Shown: positions 40,474-51,108 of the stretch, piece by piece
How the letters are laid out: each line of letters starts with the position of its first letter
How positions within the stretch are numbered: the first letter of the stretch is position 1
Origin: Odobenus rosmarus divergens
Lineage: Eukaryota; Chordata; Mammalia; Carnivora; Odobenidae
DNA: 64,000 nt
Direction: 5' to 3'
Assembly: GCF_000321225.1 (NCBI RefSeq)
Contig: NW_004450397.1
Span: 3,547,183-3,611,182, forward strand
The notes under the pieces: model-generated
The model's database searches: none
What the model saw: the letters and a program-made list of their open reading frames with translations, nothing else
Told to the model about the DNA's origin: nothing
Made by a program: the position numbers and the translations under genes

Positions 40474-41051
40474 TTTTTTTAATTTTATTTTATTGTTATG
40501 TTAATCACCATACATTACCTCATTACTTTTTGATGTAGTGTTCCATGATTCACTCTTTGCGTATAACACCCAGTGCTCCATTTAATACGTGCCCTCTTTA
40601 ATACCCACCACCAGGCTAAACCATCCCCCACCCCCCTCCCCTCTAGAACCCTCAGTTTGTTTCTCAGAGTCCATAGTCTCTCATGGTTCGTCTCCTCCTC
40701 TGATTTCACCCCTTTCATTTTTCCCTTCCTACTATCTTCTTTTTTTCTTAACATATATTGCATTATTTGTTTCAGAGGTACAGATCTGTGATTCAACAGT
40801 CTTGCACAACTCACAGCGCTCACCATAGCACATACCCTCCCCAATGTCTATCACCCAGCCACCCCATCCCTCCCACCCCCCACCACTCCAGCAACCCTCC
40901 GTTTGTTTCCTGAGATTAAGAATTCCTCATATCAGTGAGGTCATATGATACATGTCTTTCTCTGATTAACTTATCTTGCTTAGTATAATACCCTCTAGTT
41001 TCATCCATGTCGTTGCAAGTGGCAAGATTTCGGTTTTTTTGATGGCTGCAT

Positions 41052-41084
<33 letters not shown>

Positions 41085-42321
41085 GTATATATACACCACA
41101 TCTTCTTTATCCATTCATCTGCCGATGGACATCTGGGCTCTTTCCATAGTTTGGCTGTTGTGGACATTGCTGCTCTAAACATTGGGGTGCATGTACCCCT
41201 TCAGATCACTACATTTGTATCTTTGGGGTAAATACCCAGTAGTGCAATTGCTGGGTCATAGGGTAGCTCTNNNNNNNNNNNNNNNNNNNNNNNNNNNNNN
41301 NNNNNNNNNNNNNNNNNNNNNNNNNNNNNNNNNNNNNNNNNNNNNNNNNNNNNNNNNNNNNNNNNNNNNNNNNNNNNNNNNNNNNNNNNNNNNNNNNNNN
41401 NNNNNNNNNNNNNNNNNNNNNNNNNNNNNNNNNNNNNNNNNNNNNNNNNNNNNNNNNNNNNNNNNNNNNNNNNNNNNNNNNNNNNNNNNNNNNNNNNNNN
41501 NNNNNNNNNNNNNNNNNNNNNNNNNNNNNNNNNNNNNNNNNNNNNNNNNNNNNNNNNNNNNNNNNNNNNNNNNNNNNNNNNNNNNNNNNNNNNNNNNNNN
41601 NNNNNNNNNNNNNNNNNNNNNNNNNNNNNNNNNNNNNNNNNNNNNNNNNNNNNNNNNNNNNNNNNNNNNNNNNNNNNNNNNNNNNNNNNNNNNNNNNNNN
41701 NNNNNNNNNNNNNNNNNNNNNNNNNNNNNNNNNNNNNNNNNNNNNNNNNNNNNNNNNNNNNNNNNNNNNNNNNNNNNNNNNNNNNNNNNNCATTTGGAGT
41801 CTATTTTTGTGTGTGGTGTAAGGAAATGGTCCAGTTTCATTCTTCTGCATGTGGCTGTCCAATTTTCCCAATGCCATTTGTTGAAGAGACTGTCTTTTTT
41901 CCACTGGACATTCTTTCCTGCTTTGTTGAAGATTAGTTGACCATACAGTTGAGGGTCCATTTTTGGGCTCTCTATTCTGTTCCACTGATATATGTGTCTG
42001 TTTTTGTGCCAGTACCATACTGTCCTGATGATTACAGCTTTGTAATAGAGCTGGAAGTCTGGAATTGTGATGCCACCGGCTTTGTTTTCTTTTTCAACAT
42101 TCCTCTGGCTATTCGGGGTCTTTTCTGGTTCCATACAAATTTTAGGATTATTTGTCCCATTTCTTTGAAAAAAGTGGATAGTATTTTCATAGGGATTGCA
42201 TTAAATGTGTAGATTGCTCTAGGTAGCAATGACATCTTCACAGTATTTGTTCTTCCAATCCATGAGCATGGAACATTTTTCCATTTCTTTGTGTCTTCCT
42301 CAATTTCTTTCCTCATATAAG
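40474..42321 (-). mobile_element. 5'-truncated carnivore L1 (LINE-1) with 3' UTR and C-terminal ORF2 remnant, interrupted by an assembly gap
   Basis: The minus strand reads part of L1 ORF2 downstream of the reverse-transcriptase domain (phrases such as [47 protein letters not shown]), then the L1 3' UTR and a poly-A tail (T-run at 40472). The reading frame is broken between its two visible parts, and the 5' end is truncated. It is flanked by the 16-bp duplication TTGCCTCATATAAGTT at 40458-40473 and 42322-42337. A TATATA repeat lies at 41052-41090. It is inactive as shown. Confidence 0.93.
41271..41790. other. Assembly gap (520 N)
   Basis: A run of 520 unknown bases inside the L1 element. Open frames spanning it are artefacts of unknown codons. 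Confidence 0.99.
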
Positions 42322-42337
42322 TTGCCTCATATAAGTT

Positions 42338-44104
42338 TTAAGAAATTTGGAAACATTCTTGGATGGTAACTTTATTTTAGTTCCCCCAGATCTCCATGCT
42401 GTGCCCTTCACGGCCTTGCTCTGCCCCTGGGAGCTGACCCTTGGACTATATGGTGCGATCCTCTGCTTGCTGGAGGGCAGGAGGACAAAGAGGTCAGGGT
42501 GCTTCTTTTGAAGGCTGCTCCCTGCTACAGGGCCACAGTTTGGGTGGCGGCTGCCTCTCTCTAGACCATTCTCAGACGGGGCAATAGTGCCCCCAAGAGG
42601 GTGAAACCTGGTTCTTGAGGTGTGGTTAGGGGTAAAAAAAAAAAAAAAACCAAAAACCCAAACAACTCAACCCTACCTGATAAAATCTTATCTCTTCATT
42701 GTTCATTTATTTCATTAGGTAGAATTTGAATTAGATTTAATTTTTGGAGGAAAGGGGGAGGTTGAGGTAGAGGTAATAACTAAAAATAAATGGGAGGAAC
42801 AGTAGTCTGGAACCACATCTCCTGCCAGACTGTTCTCTGAGGCTCCAACTCTCACTGGCTCCCTCCTATGATGGCAGCTCTCGAAGTGATAAAACTTCAT
42901 GCCTTGCCAGTCCCTGGGAGTCTCCAACATCCCTATATCCCTTGGCCATGCCCATACCTCTTTACCAGGGCCTTCGCCAACGTCTTTCAGGGGAAATCAT
43001 TTGAATTCCGTTTCCTGATGAACTCTTGACAATACAGATTCCAACGATTTCTAACGATGACATGAACAGTTCACATAAGGTACGGTTTAAGTTGTAAATT
43101 ATAGCCAAATAGATTTAGGGCACATGAATTCTTTTCCAAACTTAGCAAATAATATGGCTCAGGGCTTTCTCCTTGTCCCATGTCTTGGCCTTTTTTTTTT
43201 GGTCTCTCTCTCTCTGCTGAGTATGTGTCCCTCAACTACTTTATCTTTCCCAGAGCAAAATGCTCTCATGATTGGAACAAATGATCTAATGATTATACAG
43301 TTATAAAGAAAAGAGGATTTTATTTTTAAGTATACATGTTGTAACTTCCTGACTCCCTTGGAAATAATTTGATTTATCCACCAAGAAATTTGTTAATACA
43401 AAGAAGAATCAAGAGCCTTACAACATTAGAAACAGAAATTTATCTTTAAAAGTCCCTCATGAATCTACAAATGTCATATATGTAAAAGCTACAGATTTTT
43501 ACACGTTTTCATATATGTAAAGATGAGTTTTGCATTTGAACTCATTTTAGATACTGAAATAACTTAGCTGAGAGCTTGTAAAATCAAGGAAAGCTTATTC
43601 GGATTTCTCTACTTCCGTGAGCAATAAACTCCAAGGTCTTATCAATATTTAGTGTACATAAATTCCTTATGCGGAAACAAAACTTTCTTGGGCAGACCTG
43701 ATGGATCAGTAATCATTTAAGCCTTTCAGAGACTCTCCATCAAAAACAAGCAATAGTCTGTCATATCTTTAATTTTAGAATACAACATGATATTTAGGAA
43801 CACAATTTTTCATAAAACGTTTTGAAATTCCCATAGTATTTGGTTGATTTTTCAATTTACTCATCTTTTAAAACTAGAGAATCCATTTATTTTTAGGTTA
43901 ATTTGGAAATTAAAAGTAATTATAATGTCTTTGTCAGCTCTCTGTGATCAGTTATGGCTCATCTTAAAGATACTTAGTAGTTTATCCTCTATTTTTTACA
44001 ACATAGCGGTCACATTTTTGTCAATTGTACACAATTCTAAAAAGATTCCTGATAGCTTACCTACTTACACATTCAATTAATCTTCCCATTTCCTTTGTCC
44101 AATT
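42338..44104. other. Intergenic, no feature recognised
   Basis: AT-rich flank with an A-run near 42634 and scattered short open frames. I see no coding, RNA or repeat signature that I can name. Confidence 0.5.
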
Positions 44105-44118
44105 AAATTTTGAAGCAA

Positions 44119-44328
44119 GGGGCGCCTGCATGGCTCAGTCGTTAAGCGTCTGCCTTCGGCTCAGGTCATGATCCCAGGATACTGGGATCGAGCCCCGCAT
44201 CGGGCTCCCTGCTCCGCGGGAAGCCTGCTTCTCCTTCTCCCACTCCCCCTACTTGTGTTCCCTCTCTCGCTGTGTCTTTCTCTGTCAAATAAATAAATAA
44301 AATCTTTAAAAAAAATAAAAATAAAAAT
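44119..44328 (+). mobile_element. Can-SINE
   Basis: GGGGCGCCTGCATGGCTCAG head and an extended AAAAATAAAAATAAAAATA tail. The duplication AAATTTTGAAGCAA lies on both sides. Confidence 0.96.
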
Positions 44329-44561
44329 AAATTTTGAAGCAAAATAATACAAATGTTTACAGACCCAAATTATAAATTCATTTCAGTTTGGAAGGGAACA
44401 ATACTAAGTATGAATTATAATTAGAACATCAAGTTTGTTCTGATACTTTCTAACCTCTCTGGAGGAAGTGAGTTTTTCAATTTAGGCACACAATATATCA
44501 GATTAGAAGGTATTCTCCTTTACTTATGAAGTCTTTGTCTTTTCATTGTGTGTGTGTGTTC

Positions 44562-44768
44562 TTTTTTAAGATTTATTTATTTATCTGAGAGAGAAAGAAA
44601 GCGTGAGTGTGCAAGCAGGGGGAGGGGCAAAGGGAGAGTATCCAAGCACACTCCCCCGAGCCCAAGGCGGTGGTGTGGTGGGGCTTGATCTCACAACGCA
44701 TGAGATCAGGACCTGAGCTGAAACCAAGAACTTGGACGCTTAACCGACTGAGCCACCCAGGCACCTCC
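44562..44768 (-). mobile_element. Can-SINE, older form
   Basis: AAGATTTATTTATTTATCTG start, GA-rich body, GAGCCACCCAGGCACCTCC end. TTGTGTGTTCTT-like flanks are on both sides. Confidence 0.93.
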
Positions 44769-44984
44769 GTTGTGTGTTCTTTATCAAATTTGTTTTTTAA
44801 TTGTGGGCTAATTAAAATTGCCTAAAGTTACAACCTAGACCACCAACTCTAATATTCCAGTAAACTGTGATTTTGGTTATTCCCAAATAATAACAGATTA
44901 TTTAGAGAGAGCTATAGTGAGAGAATTTTTAAAAATTTAAAAAACATAGACATATAGTTTTCTCTAAAATGTTCCCTTAAGATT

Positions 44985-46290
44985 TTTTAACAGTTTAATG
45001 GTATAATTGACATATAATAAGTTGCATATACTTAAAATGTACAATTTGATAAATGTTGGCATATGTGTACACCCAAGAAATGATCACCACAATTAAGAGA
45101 GTGAACATATCCATCACCTTCAAAGGTTTCCCTGTTCCCTTGGGCAATCCCACCCTCCTGCCTTGTCTATCCCCCTAATCTGTTTTCTGTCACTATGGAT
45201 TAGTTTGCATACTCTAGAGTTTTATATAACCAGAACCATACAGTATATATCCATATATATATATTCATTTGTACCTGACTTCTTCACTCAGTATAATTAT
45301 TTTGAGATTCATCTATGCTGTAGCTTATATTGATAGTTCATTCTTTCTATTACTAAATAGTATTCAGTTAAATAGATAAACCACAATAGATTCATCTGTT
45401 CATCTGCTGATGGACATTTGAGTGGTTTTTGATGACTAAAAATAAAAACTGCAAAACATATTTGCATGTAAGTGTTTGGATATATACTTTCTTTTCTTTT
45501 GGGTAAATGTTTCGGAGTGAAATGGCTGGATCACATCCTAGGTAAATTTTTTAACATCTTAAGAAAATGCCAAATGGTTTTCCAGACTTAGTTGCACCAT
45601 TTTATATTCCCACCAGCAATGTATGAGGATTACAGTTTCTTAACATCCTTGTCAACGCTTATAATGATCCATTTTTTACATTTTAGCCATTCTAATAAGT
45701 ATATAGTGACTTCTTTTTTTATTTTAATTTGCCCTTTCTTAATGACTAGTGATGTTAAGCATCTTTCAACGTGCTCACTTGCTATTTATATATCTTCTCT
45801 CATAAAGTGGCTCTTCAAATCTTTTTCTCATTTTTTAGTTTTTTTTTTATTATTGAGTTTTGAGAACTTTCTATGTATTCTAGATACAAGTTATCAGCTA
45901 TATGCTTTGAAAATATTTTCTCCTAGTGTATAGCTTGTTGTTTTTTCTACAGAGGTGTCTTTTAAATTGCAAAATTTTCAAATTTTATTAAGTACAGTTT
46001 ACAGATTTTTTTCTCACTTCATTTGTTTTGGGTCTCTTAAGAATCACTGTCCTTTGTTACCTGATGCCCAGTGTCTTGAAGACCATGGTTTCATATACTT
46101 TTTCCCTCTCTCTCTCAATTTCCCTCTCTCTCTCTGCTTTTCTTATGTTTGTTTCAGGTGAGAGTGTAAATTTGTTTCCCATGATCCTATGTTAGCTGAA
46201 AGTGGGAGTCCTCTTCAGTTTTCAGAGATTTTAAATATATTAATCAATAAGTTGAAAAAAAATACTATGCCTTCCTTTAAATATAGCTTG
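44985..46290 (-). mobile_element. Ancient L1M LINE fragment
   Basis: About 1.3 kb of diverged L1 in reverse orientation: TTAATGGTATAATTGACATA, ATCTGTTCATCTGCTGATGG, GGCTGGATCACAT, CCACCAGCAATGTATGAG and ATTATTGAGTTTTGAGAACT appear in the expected order. No long frame survives. Confidence 0.85.
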
Positions 46291-46359
46291 AAGTTCTATT
46301 ACACATTTTTAGATAGTTTTGTGTCTCTTTTATTTTATGCCCAATGAAAGTATTACCTT

Positions 46360-46531
46360 TTTTTAAAGATTTTATTTATTTATTTGACACGCAGAGAGAG
46401 AGAGTACAAGCAGGGGGAGCGGCAGGCAGAGGGAGAAGCAGGCTCTCCGCTGAGCAGGGAGCTCGATCACCCTGGGATCATGACCTGAGCCAAAGGCAGA
46501 TGCTTAATCTACTGAGCCACCCAGGCACCCT
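46360..46531 (-). mobile_element. Can-SINE
   Basis: Reverse copy ending GAGCCACCCAGGCACCC and shortened in the body. The flanks GAAAGTATTACCTTT and AAAAGTATTACTTTT form the duplication. Confidence 0.94.
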
Positions 46532-47162
46532 AAAAGTATTACTTTTGACCCTTTTTTATTACATAGATTCTTTTACTATTGTCTTACTATTTCTTTTAGC
46601 TTATAAGACATTATTTCCTTTTCTACCAGTTTGCTCTTTGAAAACAAATTTTATTTCTCTTGGAACATGATGTCAAAGACTGAATTTGGAAGAAAAGTCT
46701 AAGCTCAAATCCATGGAAAAGACACCACAGGAAACAAATGCTATAACCATGGCTTCTCCAGGTGTTGAATTAAATGGTTATTAAGCTAATTGTTAGCTAA
46801 TCCTGGCATCTATTATCATTTAATATAATTAGTGTGTAAATAAGGTGATATAAATTGTGTTCTGTGTGAAGTTGTTACTGACGATTGTTATCTCTGTGTG
46901 CAAGTGAGAAAACCAATAAGAAAAATGATGATTATTAGTGACAATGATAATAATTATAGGCCTTCTCTGATTATTCTAGCCCAATCTGCTCTTTTTCTTC
47001 TCATGTTGATTATACTTATATTCTTTTCCATGTAGAATGGCATATTGTTATGGCTCCTTAAAAAATAAGTTTACATGGATTCTTTTCTCCCAAATAACAC
47101 TATAAACTCTTTGATGGTAGGCATTGAATTCACTCCTACTAAAAAGACTTTTTTAAATTTCA

Positions 47163-47360
47163 GGGCACCTGGATGGCTCCGATGGTTGAGCATCTGCCTT
47201 CAGCTCAGGTCATAATCTTGGGGTCCTTGAATCAAGCCCTGTGTTGGGCTCTCTGCTCAGCAGGGGGTCTGCTTCTCCCTCTCCCTCTGCCTCTCCCCCA
47301 GCTGGGGCTTGCTTGCTCTCTCTCTCTTTCTCAAGTGAATAAATAAAATCTTTAAAAACA
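47163..47360 (+). mobile_element. Can-SINE, older form
   Basis: GGGCACCTGGATGGCTCCGA head, GCATCTGCCTTCAGCTCAGG, CT-rich body, AATAAATAAAATCTTT tail. Diverged from the younger copies. Confidence 0.9.
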
Positions 47361-47389
47361 AATAAATTTCTATTATTTGAGGTTCTATA

Positions 47390-47845
47390 AGGAATATGGT
47401 GGAGACAGTCCACCCAGATCCATTCTCTTCCTCCACAGTTAGGCCCTTTGTGCACAACTACATTACATTTTACAGCCTCCTCTGCAGTTATAGGAGTTGC
47501 AATGGAAACACTTCTCACCAGCGGGATGTGAGAAGCGAGGTGTCCCTACTGTGGGGTCTGGGACTTAATTCAGTGGGCATACCTCCTCCAGATTCTTTTA
47601 TTCCTTACCCCCAGCTGAAATGCAGGCATGGAAGCCATCCAGCTTTTTACCATGCAGATGAAGAAAATTTCTTGGGAACAGGTTGAGACCTGAATCATCA
47701 TGAAGAGCAGAGCTTCACCACTGACCTGGACCATTCATACCGAGACTGTTGCATGAGAAAGAAATGCATTCCTTTATTCTTTAAGCCTCTGTGTGGTTGA
47801 TCATCTTTTTCTAGTAGCCCAATTCCACATTAACCGATATGTTGG
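47390..47845. mobile_element. Probable old LTR-type repeat, unclassified
   Basis: The sequence GAGACCTGAATCATCATGAA, TGCATGAGAAAGAAATGCAT and CTTTAAGCCTCTGTG resembles dispersed mammalian LTR 3' regions. It contains a 96-codon open frame, which I regard as chance. The family is not resolved. Confidence 0.35.
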
Positions 47846-48097
47846 AGTCTGTCTCCGACTTCCTTACATGGCCAGTAGTTGAGTTGCCCTGTTGCTGGTG
47901 ACTGCATGGGCTTGGTTTACCAGCTCTGAACTGCTGTTTGCAGTTCTGCTTCAGTTTTTTTTTCTTTTTCTGGCTATCCATATGTACACGGAGAATTTTA
48001 GCTCCTATAATAAAATTGTCTGATATTTTACCATTTATTTATTTATAATAGATTCGGGTCATCCATCAAATGTTTTAGAGCATCTGCCTAGAGCACT

Positions 48098-48755
48098 GTT
48101 ATGGGTTGAATTGTTTCCCTCCAAATTCAAATGTTGAAGTCTTAACCCCTAGTACCTTAGAATGTGACCTTACTTGGAAATCAGATCTTTACGGAGATAA
48201 CCAAGTTAAAACAAGGTCATTAGGGTGGGCCCTAGTCCAATATGAATGGTGTCCTTGTAAAAAGGGGAAATTTAAGATAGGCATATACAGGGAGAATGCC
48301 ATGTGAAAATGAAGGCCGAGATTGGGGTGATGCACCTATAAGCCAAGAAATACCAAAGATTGCCATTAACCCACCAGAAGCTAGAGGAGAGGCCTGGAAC
48401 AGATTTTCCCTCACAGCCCTCAGAAGGAACCAACCCCGTGACAACTTTACTTTGGACTTCTAGAACTGGGAGACAATAAATATCTGTTGTTTAAGCCACT
48501 CAGGTTTTGGGGTGTCTGGGTGGCTCAGTCGTTAAGCATCTGCCTTTGGCTCAGGTCATGATCCCAGAGTCCTGGGATCCCGCATCGGGCTCCCTGCTTG
48601 GCGGGAAGCCTGCTTCTCCCTCTTCCACTCCCCCTGCTTGTGTTCCCTCCCTCACTGTGTCTCTCTCTGTCAAAATAAATTAAATTAAATTAAAAAGAAG
48701 GCCACTCAGGTTTTTTTGTGCTTTGTGAGTGCAGCCCAACAAGCTAACATACACA
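48098..48755 (+). mobile_element. MaLR LTR (MLT1 type), split by a SINE
   Basis: Starts TGTTATGGGTTGAATTGTTT, with AATGTGACCTTACTTGGAAA, GGGTGGGCCCTAGTCCAATA, TGGAACAGATTTTCCCTCAC and CTGTTGTTTAAGCCACTCAG in MLT1 order. After the inserted SINE the LTR resumes and ends near CAAGCTAACATACACACC. It is a non-coding solo LTR of an ancient ERVL-MaLR element. Confidence 0.8.
48509..48700 (+). mobile_element. Can-SINE nested in the MLT1-type LTR
   Basis: Full copy with a (TAAAT)n tail. The target duplication GCCACTCAGGTTTT at 48495-48508 and 48701-48714 is LTR sequence, proving the order of insertion. Confidence 0.96.
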
Positions 48756-50770
48756 CCTAGAATATTAATACTAAGAAGAGTATAGCATTGAATTCAGATT
48801 AATAGCCAGAGTTCTAGAGGAATGACATAACATGGCCAAAGGCAAATTCTAAGTCACTGAAGGGCTGGGATGGCTGATTTTTTTGGTCCATGCTCTTTCC
48901 TGCAGATGTTTCTGTGCCAAATATTGTGTGTAGGAGACAAAAGTAGGCAAGATACAGGTCTTACTCTTAAGGAACATAAAATATAGTAACAAATTGGCAA
49001 GGATGAAAAAGTTTGATTCACATACTATTGGCAAGTGTGTTTGTTGAAAAAAGGTATGCATGTGCACAGATTTGGGAAGTGTAAATTGGTGCATTCTTTT
49101 CAAAAGGCATTTTAGTAACACTCAAAATGCACATTACTAAAACATGGTAGACAGAGCACATGCATTTCCTCTACACACTCCTGAAACCACACTAGTATGA
49201 TATTTCAGAGAGAAAAACAGTAAAAAACCACAAGAATAACGAGACTAAAAAGAAGCAGATAAAAGAAATCAACAACATTTTGGAAGAAGGAAAGCAGATG
49301 GAGAAGTGATTATTAAATTCACAGAATAAATGGCTGCAAGCCAATAAGAAGGAAGCTGATTTATAGTCAAGAAACATTCAAGAACCCCTGTCAATAAGTA
49401 GAGGCACCAGATACCTCTGAAGGTGGGGAAGCAAAGGACTGAGAAGTATTTGAACGTCTCTTTGTAAGCAGGAACTTGACACCCTTTTCAGTCTCTCCCC
49501 TCTTCCACTCAGCCAAGGACCAGTCAACCCCTCCCTCACCTCATCAAGGCAAGAGCCAGGAATTTGATTGACTGTATAGATAGAGCCAGAAATACCAAAC
49601 GCAGTGGCAGAAAGAGTGGTAGAGGAGAAACCCAGGGCTGAAACAGGATTGACTGAAAGTCTACATGTTTACTCTCCATGTGGCAGATGGGAGAATTTCT
49701 CTCTGGACTGAGTCTCTTTGGAAAGGGTGATCTGTAGATACAATGAAAGAGCCAGATACCGACCCAGTCACCTACAGTGATTCCAGTCTGTCAATAAGAT
49801 CCATCATGGGCACAGAGTTTCCAATTAGATCTTTGGTGCCTCAATTCTAAATCTAAATAGACAGCCAAAGTTCACCAAACATTTAAGGAAAACCTCTGAC
49901 ATGAAGAAAGATCAGAATGGACGTACAGAAGACAAAACAAAAAGATTTGGATGAAATAAATGAAAACCTGAAAATCAGTGACTGTAGAGAGAGAAGAGAT
50001 TTATTGTATGAAGAAAAAAGTATTTATATCTGTATGGGCATTCAGAGGGCAAGAAGTAACACTCGAATTAAAAAATTAGGGTAGCAGAAACTCTGAATAT
50101 TGATTTTACTAGAAATTATGGTGGAATTGGGAAGATGAGAGAAAAGAAAGTGTGCTTAAGGGAGTGGATAAGGTGATGGAGGAAGGAAAGCTGTGGAGCG
50201 ATGGGGTAAGAACAGCTGTTTTTCATTATTCACTTTGTACTAATTATCTCTTGATAAAAATAGAATAAAATTATAAAAAAGCAAAATAATAAGGAAAAAG
50301 AACTGTTCAAGACCCTTGATTTCAACTGAATGTCCTTCACTCTTCTAGTACTGGAGATAGATGTTGTCCTTTTCCCTGATTCAGTAGCTTTCCAAGTTGG
50401 AAGGACAACGAGAGGCTAAAACAAGTGAGAGAATTCCGCTACCCAAGCTGCAAACTGTCTTTGGCAAACAAGATTTATTTCAGCTCCTTGGGAAGGACAC
50501 CAAAGGCTTGTTCCTAGAGCTCAGATACCTCAACATGTCTTGACCAAGAAGACATTTCAGCAACGAGGGGATGGTAGACACTAGATCAGAAATCCGAAGG
50601 GAGGACCTGTGATTATTTGTAGAATGTGCAGATGATCTGATGTATACCTATTAAAAATATTCAAAATTATGCCATAGCTATACTGCATTAAAGAAATTAA
50701 ATGAGCACGAAAAATATGCCTTTTAATGCAGCAATCCCAAAGTCCTCTTTTTTTTTTTAGATACCTAACC
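48756..50770. other. Intergenic, no feature recognised
   Basis: AT-rich, purine-rich stretches on the plus strand near 49200-50250. No gene, RNA or named repeat can be supported. Confidence 0.5.
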
Positions 50771-50771
50771 T

Positions 50772-51108
50772 AACCCAGAAATCAGCAAACCTAGGGGCCA
50801 AATCTAGCCCATCGTTTGTTTTTGTGCAGCCTGTAAGCTGAGAACAGCTTTTAGATTTTTAAAGGGTTGAGAAAACCAAAAGAATAACACTTTATGATAT
50901 GAGACAATTATATGAAATTCAAATTTCAGGGTTCCTAAGTGAAATTTTTCTGGAATACCGCCATGCCCATTTTTTAACATATTGTCTATGGCTGCTTTCT
51001 TGCTACAGTAACAGAGTTATGCAGAAAGAGAGACCATATGAACCACAAAACTGAAAACATTTATTATTTGTCGCTTTAGGAAAAAGCTTGCTGACCCTTG
51101 ATGTAGAC
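50772..51108 (-). mobile_element. hAT-type DNA transposon remnant with inverted ends
   Basis: The ends AGAAATCAGCAAACCTAGGG and AAAAGCTTGCTGACCCTTGA are inverted repeats of the type CAGGGGTCAGCAAACTTTTT. The inside includes CTATGGCTGCTTTCTTGCTA, as in the common non-autonomous hAT copies. Confidence 0.7.

Noticed and set aside
41182..42134. Open frames of 252-292 codons crossing 41271-41790
   Set aside because: They exist only because the unknown bases translate to unknown residues; the readable parts are L1 ORF2 and L1 3' UTR.
45592..45933. 113-codon open frame rich in Phe/Leu/Ser
   Set aside because: It is antisense translation of an ancient L1M fragment.
47396..47686. 96-codon open frame in the flank
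   Set aside because: The sequence resembles a dispersed LTR-type repeat, and no homologous protein is recognised.
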